From: Acuticoccus sp051016205
GTDB taxonomy: Bacteria; Pseudomonadota; Alphaproteobacteria; Rhizobiales; Amorphaceae
Assembly: GCA_051016205.1 (NCBI GenBank)
Contig: CP136534.1
Coordinates: 6,418,096-6,482,095 of the forward strand
Direction of reading: 5' to 3'
DNA: 64,000 nucleotides
How positions within the stretch are numbered: the stretch's first letter is position 1; the number at the start of each line of letters is the position of its first letter. This document shows, in pieces, positions 24,431-32,805 of this stretch. The notes under the pieces are model-generated. The model was not told the DNA's origin, searched no databases, and worked only from the letters and a program-made list of their open reading frames with translations. A program made the translations under genes and the position numbers.

Positions 24431-25920
24431 AGAAGCTAATCGGAGCCATCATCCTGGCGAGCAGTGTCGCGTTCGCCGGACCGGTCATCGCGCAGGATGC
24501 ACTGACCGCAACGCTGAACACCAATCCAAACAACCTATGGCCGGCGAAATCGACCATCGGCGAAGAATATATCCTCGCAAACCTCATGTATAACGGCCTG
24601 GTCAGGATCAACGAAGACCTGGAGTTCCAGCCCGAGCTCGCCGAGAGCTGGGAGGTGAGCGAGGACGCGACGGAGTGGACCTTCAAGCTGCGTGAAGGGG
24701 TGATGTTTCACCATGGCAAGGAGCTGAAGGCGGACGATGTGATCCGCACCTTCGAGCTCATCGGCGACCCCGACACCGGCTCGCGCGCGGCCTCACACGC
24801 TGGCCTCATCGAAAGCATGGAGGCGGTCGACGATTACACGGTCAAATTCACGCTGAAGGAGTCTTATGGCGGCTGGGCCGACCTGATGATCGAGCGGCAG
24901 CTCAAGATCATCCCATCCGACCGCACGCTCGAAGAGCTTTCCAACGAGCCGTCCGGCACAGGGCCCTTCAAGTTCGAGAGCTACCAACCCGGCGACAAGG
25001 TGGTGCTGACGAAGTTCGAGGACTACTGGGAGGACGGTCTGCCGAAGCTCGATCGCCTTGAGCTGCGCATCATTCCGGAGGACGCGGCCAAGATCGCAGC
25101 GCTGAGGGCCGGTGACGTCGACCTCATCTGGAACCTTCCGCTGGAGGCCATCGAAGAGCTTCAGTCTGCGGATGGCGTTGTCGTCGACCAGAAATCCACT
25201 GCCACCTGGGATGGCTTCGTTCTCAACAACGAAAAGCCGCCTTTTAACGACGTGCGCGTGCGCCAGGCGGTGCTGAAGGCCATCAACAAGCCCGAGCTCG
25301 TCGACTTCGCCGTGTTCGGTCACGGTGCGGCAACGCACTCGCCGATCCCGCCCAATCATGAATTCTTCAAAGGCGACATCGATTTTGAGCCCGACATCGA
25401 AGGGGCCAAGGCACTGCTTGCCGAGGCGGGCTATGCGGACGGACTCGAGATCACCATCCACGCACCCGTCGGACGCCCGACTCGCGAGCGATCGGCTGTC
25501 GCGCTGCAACAGATGCTGAAAGCCGTCGGCATCGAAGCAAACGTGGAGCGCGTGCCCTACAACCGTTACGGCGCGACGGTGAGCGGGCAGGCACCGTTCT
25601 ACATGGATGGCTACTTCGCCCGTCCAACGCTCGACACCTCCACCTATCCCTGGTTTCACAGCACGGGGTCATGGAACTCGCGCATGTGGCACTACAAGAG
25701 CGATGCGATGGACGAAATCCTGGAGCGGGCGCGCAAGACCACCGACAAAGCAGAACTTCAGCAGATCTATCACGAGTTCCAAGAGCTGCTTTTGGAAGAG
25801 GTCCCCGGCGTTGTCATGTACTCCAAAAATTTCGCCACCGCCTACCGCGACGATCTGAAGGGCTACACGACACATCCCTACCTGTGGATGGACCTTAGAA
25901 ACGCGGCCATCGGACAGTAA
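24427..25920 (+). CDS. ABC transporter solute-binding protein, family 5, second system
   Basis: A 497-residue periplasmic binding protein of SBP family 5. The signal peptide is MKKLIGAIILASSVAFAGPVIA, with a cut after residue 22. Hallmarks are FQPELAESWEVSEDATEWTFKLREGVMFHHG (about residues 67-97) and SGTGPFKFESYQPGD (about 177-191). It differs in length and sequence from the protein at 7413, so the two importers probably carry different ligands. It follows the DUF1028 gene with an ATGA overlap and is followed by a very strong hairpin before the permease genes. This is the common way to make more binding protein than membrane subunits. Confidence 0.92.
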   Translation: MKKLIGAIILASSVAFAGPVIAQDALTATLNTNPNNLWPAKSTIGEEYILANLMYNGLVRINEDLEFQPELAESWEVSEDATEWTFKLREGVMFHHGKELKADDVIRTFELIGDPDTGSRAASHAGLIESMEAVDDYTVKFTLKESYGGWADLMIERQLKIIPSDRTLEELSNEPSGTGPFKFESYQPGDKVVLTKFEDYWEDGLPKLDRLELRIIPEDAAKIAALRAGDVDLIWNLPLEAIEELQSADGVVVDQKSTATWDGFVLNNEKPPFNDVRVRQAVLKAINKPELVDFAVFGHGAATHSPIPPNHEFFKGDIDFEPDIEGAKALLAEAGYADGLEITIHAPVGRPTRERSAVALQQMLKAVGIEANVERVPYNRYGATVSGQAPFYMDGYFARPTLDTSTYPWFHSTGSWNSRMWHYKSDAMDEILERARKTTDKAELQQIYHEFQELLLEEVPGVVMYSKNFATAYRDDLKGYTTHPYLWMDLRNAAIGQ

Positions 25921-25924
25921 ACTC

Positions 25925-25967
25925 CGGCACACCCTGACCCGTGGCAGCCGCGGGTCAGGGTGTGCCG
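25925..25967 (+). terminator. 17-bp perfect hairpin inside the second ABC operon
   Basis: CGGCACACCCTGACCCG (25925-25941) pairs without mismatch with CGGGTCAGGGTGTGCCG (25951-25967), leaving a 9-base loop. It lies 4 bases past the binding-protein stop and 17 before the permease ATG, and no U-run follows. It is best read as an mRNA-stabilising or attenuating element that sets the ratio of binding protein to permease. Confidence 0.75.
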
Positions 25968-25984
25968 CGTGAGGGACGCACCTG

Positions 25985-26944
25985 ATGACCGCCTATCTCG
26001 TGCAGCGACTGTTCTACGTGTTCGGCATCGTCGCGGCGATGTCGCTGATCATCTTCCTCATCACGCAGATCATGCCGGGCAACGTCGCCTACCTCATCCT
26101 GGGCGACTTTGCGTCGCTGGAGCAGGTGGCAGCGCTTGAAGAAAAGCTCGGCTTCAACGATCCCTGGTACGTTCAATACTGGCGATGGGTCTCCGGCATC
26201 GTGCAGCTCGACTTCGGCACATCGCTCATCATGGAACGGCCCATCGCACCGATCCTTTGGGAGGCCGTCGCAAACTCAGCCGTCCTTGCGCTGATCTCAC
26301 TCATCTTCGTGTCCATCATCGGCATCTGGCTCGGCATTTACAGCGCCGTGCGCCACGGGCAGGCGAGCGATCACGCGGTGTCGGTCAGCACCTACATCGT
26401 CCTCGCGGTGCCGGAATTCTTCTGGTGTATCGTTCTGATCATCGTCTTCGCCGGCACGCTGAATTGGCTGCCAGCCACTGGGTATACGTCCCTGGAGAAC
26501 GGTTTCTTCCCGTGGGCCGAGCACCTCATTTTGCCGGTGATTGCGCTGATCCTCGGCCTCGTCGCGCATATCTCGCGGCTCACGCGCTCCAGCATGCTGG
26601 AGGTCATGAACAGCCCCTATGTGCTCGCCGCCCGGGCCCGCGGTCTGCCGGAGGGCCGCGTGGTGCGTCGCCATGCGCTGCCCAATGCGCTCCTCCCCAC
26701 CATCACCGTCCTTGCCATCGATGTCGGCGTTCTGATGGGCGGTATCGTCGTAGTGGAAACCATCTTCTCCTATCCTGGACTCGGGCGCCTGCTCGTCTTC
26801 GGCATCCAGCAGCTCGACATCCCATTGATCCAGGCCTGCATGATCGTGGTGACTGTCGTCTATGCCATGGCGAACCTTCTTGCCGACATCCTCTACGCGG
26901 TCATGAACCCGCGCATCCGCTACGGGCGGGCCGTCCATGGCTGA
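25985..26944 (+). CDS. ABC transporter permease, DppB type, second system
   Basis: A 319-residue inner-membrane subunit. It begins with the family's amphipathic first helix (MTAYLVQRLFYVFGIVAAMSLIIF), has the periplasmic DFGTSLIMERPIAP segment and the EAA loop YVLAARARGLPEGRVVRRHALPN. Six helices can be counted. It overlaps the DppC gene by 8 bases. With DppC it makes the membrane pore for the importer whose binding protein is encoded at 24427. Confidence 0.92.
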   Translation: MTAYLVQRLFYVFGIVAAMSLIIFLITQIMPGNVAYLILGDFASLEQVAALEEKLGFNDPWYVQYWRWVSGIVQLDFGTSLIMERPIAPILWEAVANSAVLALISLIFVSIIGIWLGIYSAVRHGQASDHAVSVSTYIVLAVPEFFWCIVLIIVFAGTLNWLPATGYTSLENGFFPWAEHLILPVIALILGLVAHISRLTRSSMLEVMNSPYVLAARARGLPEGRVVRRHALPNALLPTITVLAIDVGVLMGGIVVVETIFSYPGLGRLLVFGIQQLDIPLIQACMIVVTVVYAMANLLADILYAVMNPRIRYGRAVHG

Positions 26945-27818
26945 TGCGGCGGACCCCTTGGAAACGCCCGCTCCCATAGCGCCACCCAGGCGCAGGGCGC
27001 GACGCTCTCCGGCAACGCTCGTCTGGGGTGCGGCTGGCTTTGCCGTTGTCGCGGTCATTGCTCTTATCGGCATCATCTGGACGCCCTACCCCTACGATGA
27101 GATGCAGATCATGCAGCGCTTCGCACCGCCGAGCGCTGAGCACTGGTTCGGCACCGACGAGTTCGGGCGCGATGTTCTGAGCCGCGTCATGCGCGGCACC
27201 CACCTGTCGCTCTTCATGGGCCTTAGCGCGACCTTCATCAGCCTTGCCGTCGGCGTGCCACTTGGCCTCTTCGCCGGTTACTTCCGCGGCTGGCGCGAAG
27301 AGACGATCATGCGGGCGGTGGACGTCATGATCTCCATCCCGCCGATCATGCTCGGCCTTCTCATCCTCGCGGTGATGACGCCCGACATCTGGAAGACGGC
27401 CGCAGCCGTCGGGCTCATCTACGTGCCCATCATCGTGCGCCTGACCCGCAGCGTCACGCTGGAGCTCAGTGCGCAGGAATTCATCGAGGCCGCCCGATCG
27501 CGTGGGGAAGGGGACTGGTACGTCCTCTTCGTGGAGATCTTGCCCAACGCCTGGCCGCCGATCATCGTGGAGGCGGCGCTGAGGGTCACGTTCGCCATCC
27601 TGCTCGGCGCCGCGCTCAGCTTCCTCGGCCTCGGCGTGCAACCGCCAGCCTCCGACTGGGGGCTGATGATCGCGGAGGGCCGACCGTTCCTCTCCCAGGC
27701 GCCTTGGATCGCGGTCGCGCCCGGAATTGCGCTGATCCTCACCGTCATCGCCATCAACCTTTTTGGCGATGGTCTGCGCGAGCGGCTTGACCCGCGGATG
27801 CGGAAGGTGCGGCCATGA
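26937..27818 (+). CDS. ABC transporter permease, DppC type, second system
   Basis: A 293-residue inner-membrane subunit with a Pro/Arg-rich cytoplasmic N-terminus (about 25 residues) and a first helix around WGAAGFAVVAVIALIGIIW. It carries the family signature HWFGTDEFGRDVLSRVMRGTH (about residues 68-88) and the EAA loop EFIEAARSRGEGDWYVLFVEILPN. It is linked to the fused ATPase gene by an ATGA overlap. Confidence 0.92.
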   Translation: MADAADPLETPAPIAPPRRRARRSPATLVWGAAGFAVVAVIALIGIIWTPYPYDEMQIMQRFAPPSAEHWFGTDEFGRDVLSRVMRGTHLSLFMGLSATFISLAVGVPLGLFAGYFRGWREETIMRAVDVMISIPPIMLGLLILAVMTPDIWKTAAAVGLIYVPIIVRLTRSVTLELSAQEFIEAARSRGEGDWYVLFVEILPNAWPPIIVEAALRVTFAILLGAALSFLGLGVQPPASDWGLMIAEGRPFLSQAPWIAVAPGIALILTVIAINLFGDGLRERLDPRMRKVRP

Positions 27819-29896
27819 GCGACCCCCTCCTCGTCCTGGAAGATCTCTCGGTGCACTATGGCGAGGGGGATCACCCGCTGCGTGCGCTCGACCGCGTCGG
27901 CTTCTCCCTTGAGCGCAGCCGCGCGGTGGGCGTTGTCGGCGAGAGCGGGTCGGGCAAGAGCACCTTGGCGCTTGCGTTGATGAACCTTCTGGGCGGCGCG
28001 GCGCGGATCGCGGGCGGCCGGGCGTTGTTTGATGGCATCGACCTGTTCGCGCTTCCACCGGCGGCCTGGCCGACGCTGCGTGGTCGCCGCATCGGGCTTG
28101 TGTTGCAAGATCCGTTCACGTCGCTGAACCCTGCGCTCACAGTCGGACGGCAGCTCACGGAAACCTTGATGCTGCACAGGCAGCTCGACAAGGGGTCGGC
28201 GCAGCACCAAGCACTCGGGCTGCTGGATGAACTTGGCATCCCCGATCCGAAGGGCACGCTGCGTGCCTACCCGCACGCCCTGTCGGGCGGGATGAAGCAG
28301 CGCGCGCTGATTGCCGCCGCCTTGGCCGGCGATCCTGACCTTCTGATCCTGGACGAGCCGACCACGGCCCTCGATGTGACCATCGAGGCGCAAATCCTGG
28401 ACCTCCTGGAAAACCTGCGCGATGAGCGCGACCTCTCGATGATCTTCATCAGCCACAATCTGGGCGTCATCTCGCGCGTGGTGGACGATGTGTGCGTGCT
28501 CTACGCGGGTCAGGTGGTGGAGTACGGGCCAAAGGCGCGCGTCTTCACGGACCCGGCGCACCCCTACACAAAGAAGCTCCTCGCCTCGATGACGCGCATG
28601 GACGCTCCCAAAGGAGAGCTCGCCAGCATTCCGGGGCGACTGCCGGACCTTACCCAGTCCATCGAAGGATGCCTCTTCCGGCCCCGTTGTGGTTTCGCGG
28701 AGAGCCGCTGCACGCAGCCGCAAAGCCTAGTGCCCATGGGAGGGGGACAGGTCAGCCGCTGCTTCAAGGCCCCCGCGCTCACAGGACCGTTGGCAGAAGA
28801 GACGAGCGCCATGCGACAGGCGGCCCGGGTCGATGCCGGGGGACCGCCGATCCTCACCGCACAGAACGTGTCCCACGCCTTCACCCAGCTCGATGGGCTC
28901 CGTGCGCTGCGCCTTTCGGTGTCCGGCGGCCTCTCCATCCGCTACGAGCCCGAGCGGCTGCGCGCTGTGGACGGCGTGTCGCTGACAATTCATGCCGGCG
29001 AGACCCTTGGGCTCGTCGGCGAGAGCGGATGCGGAAAGTCCACGTTGGGACGCTGTCTTGTGGGCCTCATCACGCCCGACGCAGGCACCATCGAGATCGA
29101 GGGACGCCCTGTCGTTGCCAAAGGGTCAGAGGCGCGTCGCGCCATCGCGCGTACCGCGCAAATGGTGTTCCAGAATCCCGATTCCTCCCTCAATCCCCGC
29201 AAGACGGTACGCCAGATCATCGCCCGGCCCCTCAAGCTGTTTGGGCATGGTGACAGCGCGCTGGACAAGGAAATCGCTCGCCTGCTCGATATGGTGCAGC
29301 TTTCGACGAGCTACCTCGACCGCTACCCGCACGAAATGAGCGGCGGGGAGAAGCAACGGGTGGGCATTGCCCGCGCGCTCGGACCACGGCCGAAGGTGGT
29401 GATTTGCGACGAAGCGGTCTCCGCGCTCGACGTCTCGGTTCAGGCCTCGATCCTCAACCTTTTGGCGGACCTTAGGGACGAGCTCGGCCTCGCCTACCTC
29501 TTCATCTCCCACGACCTCTCGGTGGTGCGGCATCTCTCCGACCATGTCGCTGTGATGTATCGCGGCGCCATCGTCGAATTCGGGCCGGCGAGCGAATTCG
29601 GCAAGCCGCCGCATCACCCCTACACAGAGGCGCTTATCTCTGCCGTGCCGACACTGGGCAGCACGGGAAGCAACCGCGTGCGCCTCTCAGGGTCTGTCAC
29701 GAACCAGGGCGAGGCCATCGCTGGCTGCCGCTTCGCTGACCGCTGCCCACGTAAGATCGGTTCGGTCTGCGACACCGAAGCGCCGCCATGGCGCGAGACC
29801 GGTCGCGGTGGTCGCTTCGCCTGCCACCACCCCGTCGAGGTCTTGGCCGAACCGGCAACGAGGACGCCGCCGGTGCGACCGTTCGCCAACGTTTAG
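27815..29896 (+). CDS. Fused dual-ATPase subunit (DppD-DppF in one chain)
   Basis: A 693-residue protein carrying both ATPases of a peptide-type importer. The first domain has Walker A GESGSGKS (residues 42-49), signature SGGMKQR (about 158) and Walker B LLILDEPTTALD (about 177-188), then the GCLFRPRCGF extension. The second has Walker A GESGCGKS (about 402), signature MSGGEKQR (about 508) and Walker B VVICDEAVSALD (about 528-539), then GCRFADRCPRK. The usual DEPT of Walker B is DEAV in the second domain; the catalytic Glu is kept. The linker around 340-380 is long. It completes the seven-gene operon that began at 21526. The first importer in this window keeps the two ATPases separate. Confidence 0.93.
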   Translation: MSDPLLVLEDLSVHYGEGDHPLRALDRVGFSLERSRAVGVVGESGSGKSTLALALMNLLGGAARIAGGRALFDGIDLFALPPAAWPTLRGRRIGLVLQDPFTSLNPALTVGRQLTETLMLHRQLDKGSAQHQALGLLDELGIPDPKGTLRAYPHALSGGMKQRALIAAALAGDPDLLILDEPTTALDVTIEAQILDLLENLRDERDLSMIFISHNLGVISRVVDDVCVLYAGQVVEYGPKARVFTDPAHPYTKKLLASMTRMDAPKGELASIPGRLPDLTQSIEGCLFRPRCGFAESRCTQPQSLVPMGGGQVSRCFKAPALTGPLAEETSAMRQAARVDAGGPPILTAQNVSHAFTQLDGLRALRLSVSGGLSIRYEPERLRAVDGVSLTIHAGETLGLVGESGCGKSTLGRCLVGLITPDAGTIEIEGRPVVAKGSEARRAIARTAQMVFQNPDSSLNPRKTVRQIIARPLKLFGHGDSALDKEIARLLDMVQLSTSYLDRYPHEMSGGEKQRVGIARALGPRPKVVICDEAVSALDVSVQASILNLLADLRDELGLAYLFISHDLSVVRHLSDHVAVMYRGAIVEFGPASEFGKPPHHPYTEALISAVPTLGSTGSNRVRLSGSVTNQGEAIAGCRFADRCPRKIGSVCDTEAPPWRETGRGGRFACHHPVEVLAEPATRTPPVRPFANV

Positions 29897-29912
29897 CGGG
29901 AGAGGATCCGGT

Positions 29913-30980
29913 TCAGCCGTTTGGGACAGGCCCTGTCGATTCCCGGCAACGCAGGCTTATTGGCGGCAGCGCCGCCGGCTGCTTGCTGACGGGAAGTCCC
30001 TCAATGAGATCGATCAGCGTGCTGGCGGCCTGCCAACCGAGCCTGAAGAGGGGAAACTGCACGGCGGTGATCGCCGGGGTCATCATCTCTGCCGGGCCCG
30101 CATCGTTCAATGCGATGACCGAGAGAGCCTCTGGAACGGGAACGCCGAGGCTGAGGGCTGCACGTGTCACGCCGGCGGCAATGGCAAGGTTCCAGGCGAC
30201 GACTGCGGTGGGGGCCGGATCACAGGCAAGCATCGCGCGCGCTGCCGCCTCGGCCGCGCCCGCGCTGGGCTCGCATTCGGCAACGAGCGCTTTGTTGTAG
30301 CGAAGACCGGCCGCAGCCAGCCCGCGCCGGTATCCGGCAAGCCGCTCTTTGCTCACGCTTGTGACGGGCGGTGCGGCGATGTAGGCGATCTTGCGGTGGC
30401 CGAGCCCGACAAGATGCGCAACCGCCATGACCGCGCCGCCGGCATTGTCCAGCATGACGCTGTGCTCGTTCTCGTCGCCGCTGCGCCGGTTAACAAGAAC
30501 CACCTTGGCATTCAGGGCCTTAAGGTCCTTCAGGACGGCCGGGTACTGCACGGTGTTGAGGAGGATCCCGTCAACGCGGCTGCCAAGCACGAGGCGCTGA
30601 CCGAAATCCTGGTACGGCTCGCTGGCGTCGATCTTTGCAATGAGCATCGAGTAGTTGCGCTCCACCGCCGCGCGATGTGCGCCCTCGATGGTCTGCCCAA
30701 AGACGGGGTTGTCGAGCTCCGGCACCACGAAGGCCAGGGACCAGGACCGTAAAAGGCGCAGGCTCCGCGCCGTCGGGTTCGGCACGTACTGCAGTTCCGC
30801 AGCAACGGCTTTAATTCGCGCCCGCGTTTCCTCGCGGATGTTGAGCGTTGGGTCATTGCTCAGCGCGCGCGACACCGTCGATTTGGCAACGTTCGCCCTC
30901 CTAGCGACGTCGGCAAGTGTTGCCGGTCCCGATGCGTCCCAGTTTTCGTCCACGGATCCTCGCTTCTTGCCGTTCGGCAT
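29913..30980 (-). CDS. LacI-family transcriptional regulator
   Basis: A 355-residue regulator with an N-terminal LacI helix-turn-helix (ATLADVARRANVAKSTVSRALSNDP, about residues 20-44), the hinge helix region TARSLRLLRS, and a sugar-binding-like effector domain from about residue 65. The start is placed at the ATG at 30980. The frame stays open for 45 more codons, but those residues do not look like a regulator N-terminus. No good ribosome binding site is seen at either. It faces the end of the HutG-ABC operon with 16 bases between stops and is the best candidate for that operon's control. The effector would be a pathway compound. Confidence 0.87.
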   Translation of the reverse strand: MPNGKKRGSVDENWDASGPATLADVARRANVAKSTVSRALSNDPTLNIREETRARIKAVAAELQYVPNPTARSLRLLRSWSLAFVVPELDNPVFGQTIEGAHRAAVERNYSMLIAKIDASEPYQDFGQRLVLGSRVDGILLNTVQYPAVLKDLKALNAKVVLVNRRSGDENEHSVMLDNAGGAVMAVAHLVGLGHRKIAYIAAPPVTSVSKERLAGYRRGLAAAGLRYNKALVAECEPSAGAAEAAARAMLACDPAPTAVVAWNLAIAAGVTRAALSLGVPVPEALSVIALNDAGPAEMMTPAITAVQFPLFRLGWQAASTLIDLIEGLPVSKQPAALPPISLRCRESTGPVPNG

Positions 30981-31363
30981 GAGAGGCCACTCGGCCCGTT
31001 CAGGAATAGTGCCGACCACCACCACATGCCATGGGTTCGCAAAAGCCCACACAACGCAAAAGATGCACAAGCTCGCTGGGCGTTTCACCAGTGCCGGCTT
31101 AGCTGGGCGCATCAACGACCGAGGGCCCTATCATACCATTGAGCCATGGTCACATGCGGTTACTTAGATTTTTGGCGACTGAAGTGTTTGCCGCCCTGCA
31201 GCATCCTGGGTCTTCTCAGATCCAGATAAGATGCTCTACTTATTTGATCGAGAGCCGTTTTGATCGGATGAGACAAATCCACCCGAGCCGATGATGCTCT
31301 CTAGACTTATTTCCCCGGATTTCGCGCAAATGACTCATGGTGGAGACTTAAGCCCGTTACTGA
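30981..31363. other. Intergenic region upstream of the LacI-type gene
   Basis: About 380 bases of visibly lower GC than the neighbours. I see no gene. It must contain the promoter of the LacI-type regulator on the minus strand, but no clear boxes stand out. The change in base composition, next to the MACPF locus, may mark the edge of acquired DNA. Confidence 0.4.
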
Positions 31364-31540
31364 TTATTTTGGTTCGTAGCCGCATGTCTTGAAAATGGCT
31401 CGTGCGTGGTTGGGCATCATGGCGTCCATCGCCTGGTGAGCGCCCACCACGATGTGGTCTGGGCGGTTTGCGCCTATGGTGGAATTGGACAAGCGCGCGA
31501 AGGCGCCATGCCACCGACCAAGGCTGTTTCGGCATCGCAT
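31364..31540 (-). CDS. Possible 58-residue protein or C-terminal fragment
   Basis: Frame from an ATG at 31540 to TAA at 31364. From residue 8 on, the codons follow the GC-rich third-position pattern of real genes, and the protein GRWHGAFARLSNSTIGANRP... ends ...ARAIFKTCGYEPK. The frame is open upstream of the ATG for at least 15 codons, so this could be the tail of a longer decayed gene. There is no Shine-Dalgarno sequence at the ATG. It lies 38 bases past the stop of the acidic protein gene, on the same strand. I do not recognise the family. Confidence 0.3.
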   Translation of the reverse strand: MRCRNSLGRWHGAFARLSNSTIGANRPDHIVVGAHQAMDAMMPNHARAIFKTCGYEPK

Positions 31541-31578
31541 CTTTGCCCGAGATCGATCGGCACAGATGCGGGCGACGG

Positions 31579-32805
31579 TTAGCGAGCGATGTCGCCGCGC
31601 TCAGTGTCCAAATCGCTGTCGGCGGCCTCATCGGTGCGCTCTTGCGTGTCGGCGTCGGAGGCGTCGGCGTCGGGGGCGTCAGCGTCGTCGTCAGCATCGC
31701 TCGCCCGCGCGCCCTCGGCCTGTGTGGAGGACCCTAGGGCCGCAACGCTCTCGTGATCCTCGTCAGTCGCCACGGTGCCATCGGATTCTGGCGGCAGCTC
31801 GGCGCCATCCGCGCGGTCGGCAACCTCCTCACGCATCCTTGAAATGCGATCTGAAAGCTCTCCGTGCAGAGCATTTCGTTCGCGCAGCGCTTCGCCCGCT
31901 TGCGCGCGCAGCTGCCTCGCACGCGCCTCGGCACCCTCGGTGTTGTCGTTTTCCAGCGCGTCCGCCAGACGGGAGAAGTAAATGGCATCATTCCGTCTGT
32001 CCTCTATCCGCTCAATGAGTGCATCCGTGCTGAGTGCCGCCGGATCGTCCACAGCATCGGCATTGTCCGCGTCGTCTGCTGCTGGAGCGGACGGCGCGAT
32101 GCGTCGCGGCACCAGTGGTGCGCGGGTGTCATGCTCGTCTTCGGCGGGAGCAACATTTGCATCAGCGCCGGGCGGCAGCGCGTTGTCGTTGGCAACACGG
32201 TCGTCCCGGTCGGCATCCTCGTCGTCGCTGTCGTCGTCATCAGTGTTGGCGTTGTCGTCAGTGATGGTGCCTGCGTTTTGAAGTTCGGCAAGCCTTTCCG
32301 TGGCGCGGTCCGCGAGGATATCCAACTGTTCGAGATTGCTGAAGGCCTGGTTAAACGCCAGCATGTTCTCCCTTGTGGGCCCTTCCCTGCGGACGGCATC
32401 CCGAAGTTGTCGCGCTTGAGCGAGGTAGAACATTGCCTCTTGCTCAATGTCGTCGAGGCGCTCCAGCAGGCGGGTCGCCTCATCATCCTCGGACGGTGCG
32501 TCCCCCTCGCTCAGTGCAGGAAGCTGCCCGAAGTCGACATCGTCGTCAGAATCGGCGTCAGGGAAGCTCCCAAAGCCGGTGCTATCCTCCCCATCCGTCT
32601 CGATATCGCCGCCGGTCGACGACGCGCTGTCGTCGTCGTTATCGTCGTTTGCCCAAATCACAACGCTGCGCCCTTCAGGCGCGGACCATGGCGTCAAAGC
32701 GTGGGCATGGAAAGTCCACACGGACACGGCGCAAATGGCGAGAAAGGCTGCTATCCCCGCTCTCGACCGACGCACGAAACACTGGGCCACGAGACGATCC
32801 ATCAT
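31579..32805 (-). CDS. Secreted, extremely acidic coiled-coil protein
   Basis: A 408-residue protein that I do not recognise. It has an N-terminal signal peptide (Arg-rich start, hydrophobic AGIAAFLAICAVSVW, likely cut after HAHA near residue 36). The mature part alternates between Asp/Glu-rich low-complexity stretches (about 52-110, 178-210, 365-408) and helical, coiled-coil-like segments (about 108-172 and 258-325). Runs of Asp codons dominate and would give a very low isoelectric point, suggesting Ca2+ binding or an extended extracellular chain. Its ATG overlaps the stop of the LamG-MACPF gene (ATGA), so the two are translated together. A chaperone, inhibitor or anchoring partner for the MACPF protein is the natural guess, with no direct support. 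Confidence 0.8.
   Translation of the reverse strand: MMDRLVAQCFVRRSRAGIAAFLAICAVSVWTFHAHALTPWSAPEGRSVVIWANDDNDDDSASSTGGDIETDGEDSTGFGSFPDADSDDDVDFGQLPALSEGDAPSEDDEATRLLERLDDIEQEAMFYLAQARQLRDAVRREGPTRENMLAFNQAFSNLEQLDILADRATERLAELQNAGTITDDNANTDDDDSDDEDADRDDRVANDNALPPGADANVAPAEDEHDTRAPLVPRRIAPSAPAADDADNADAVDDPAALSTDALIERIEDRRNDAIYFSRLADALENDNTEGAEARARQLRAQAGEALRERNALHGELSDRISRMREEVADRADGAELPPESDGTVATDEDHESVAALGSSTQAEGARASDADDDADAPDADASDADTQERTDEAADSDLDTERGDIAR

Noticed and set aside
29913..31115. Longer, 400-codon version of the LacI-type regulator
   Set aside because: The first 45 codons do not resemble any LacI N-terminus, and the helix-turn-helix fits the usual spacing from the ATG at 30980.
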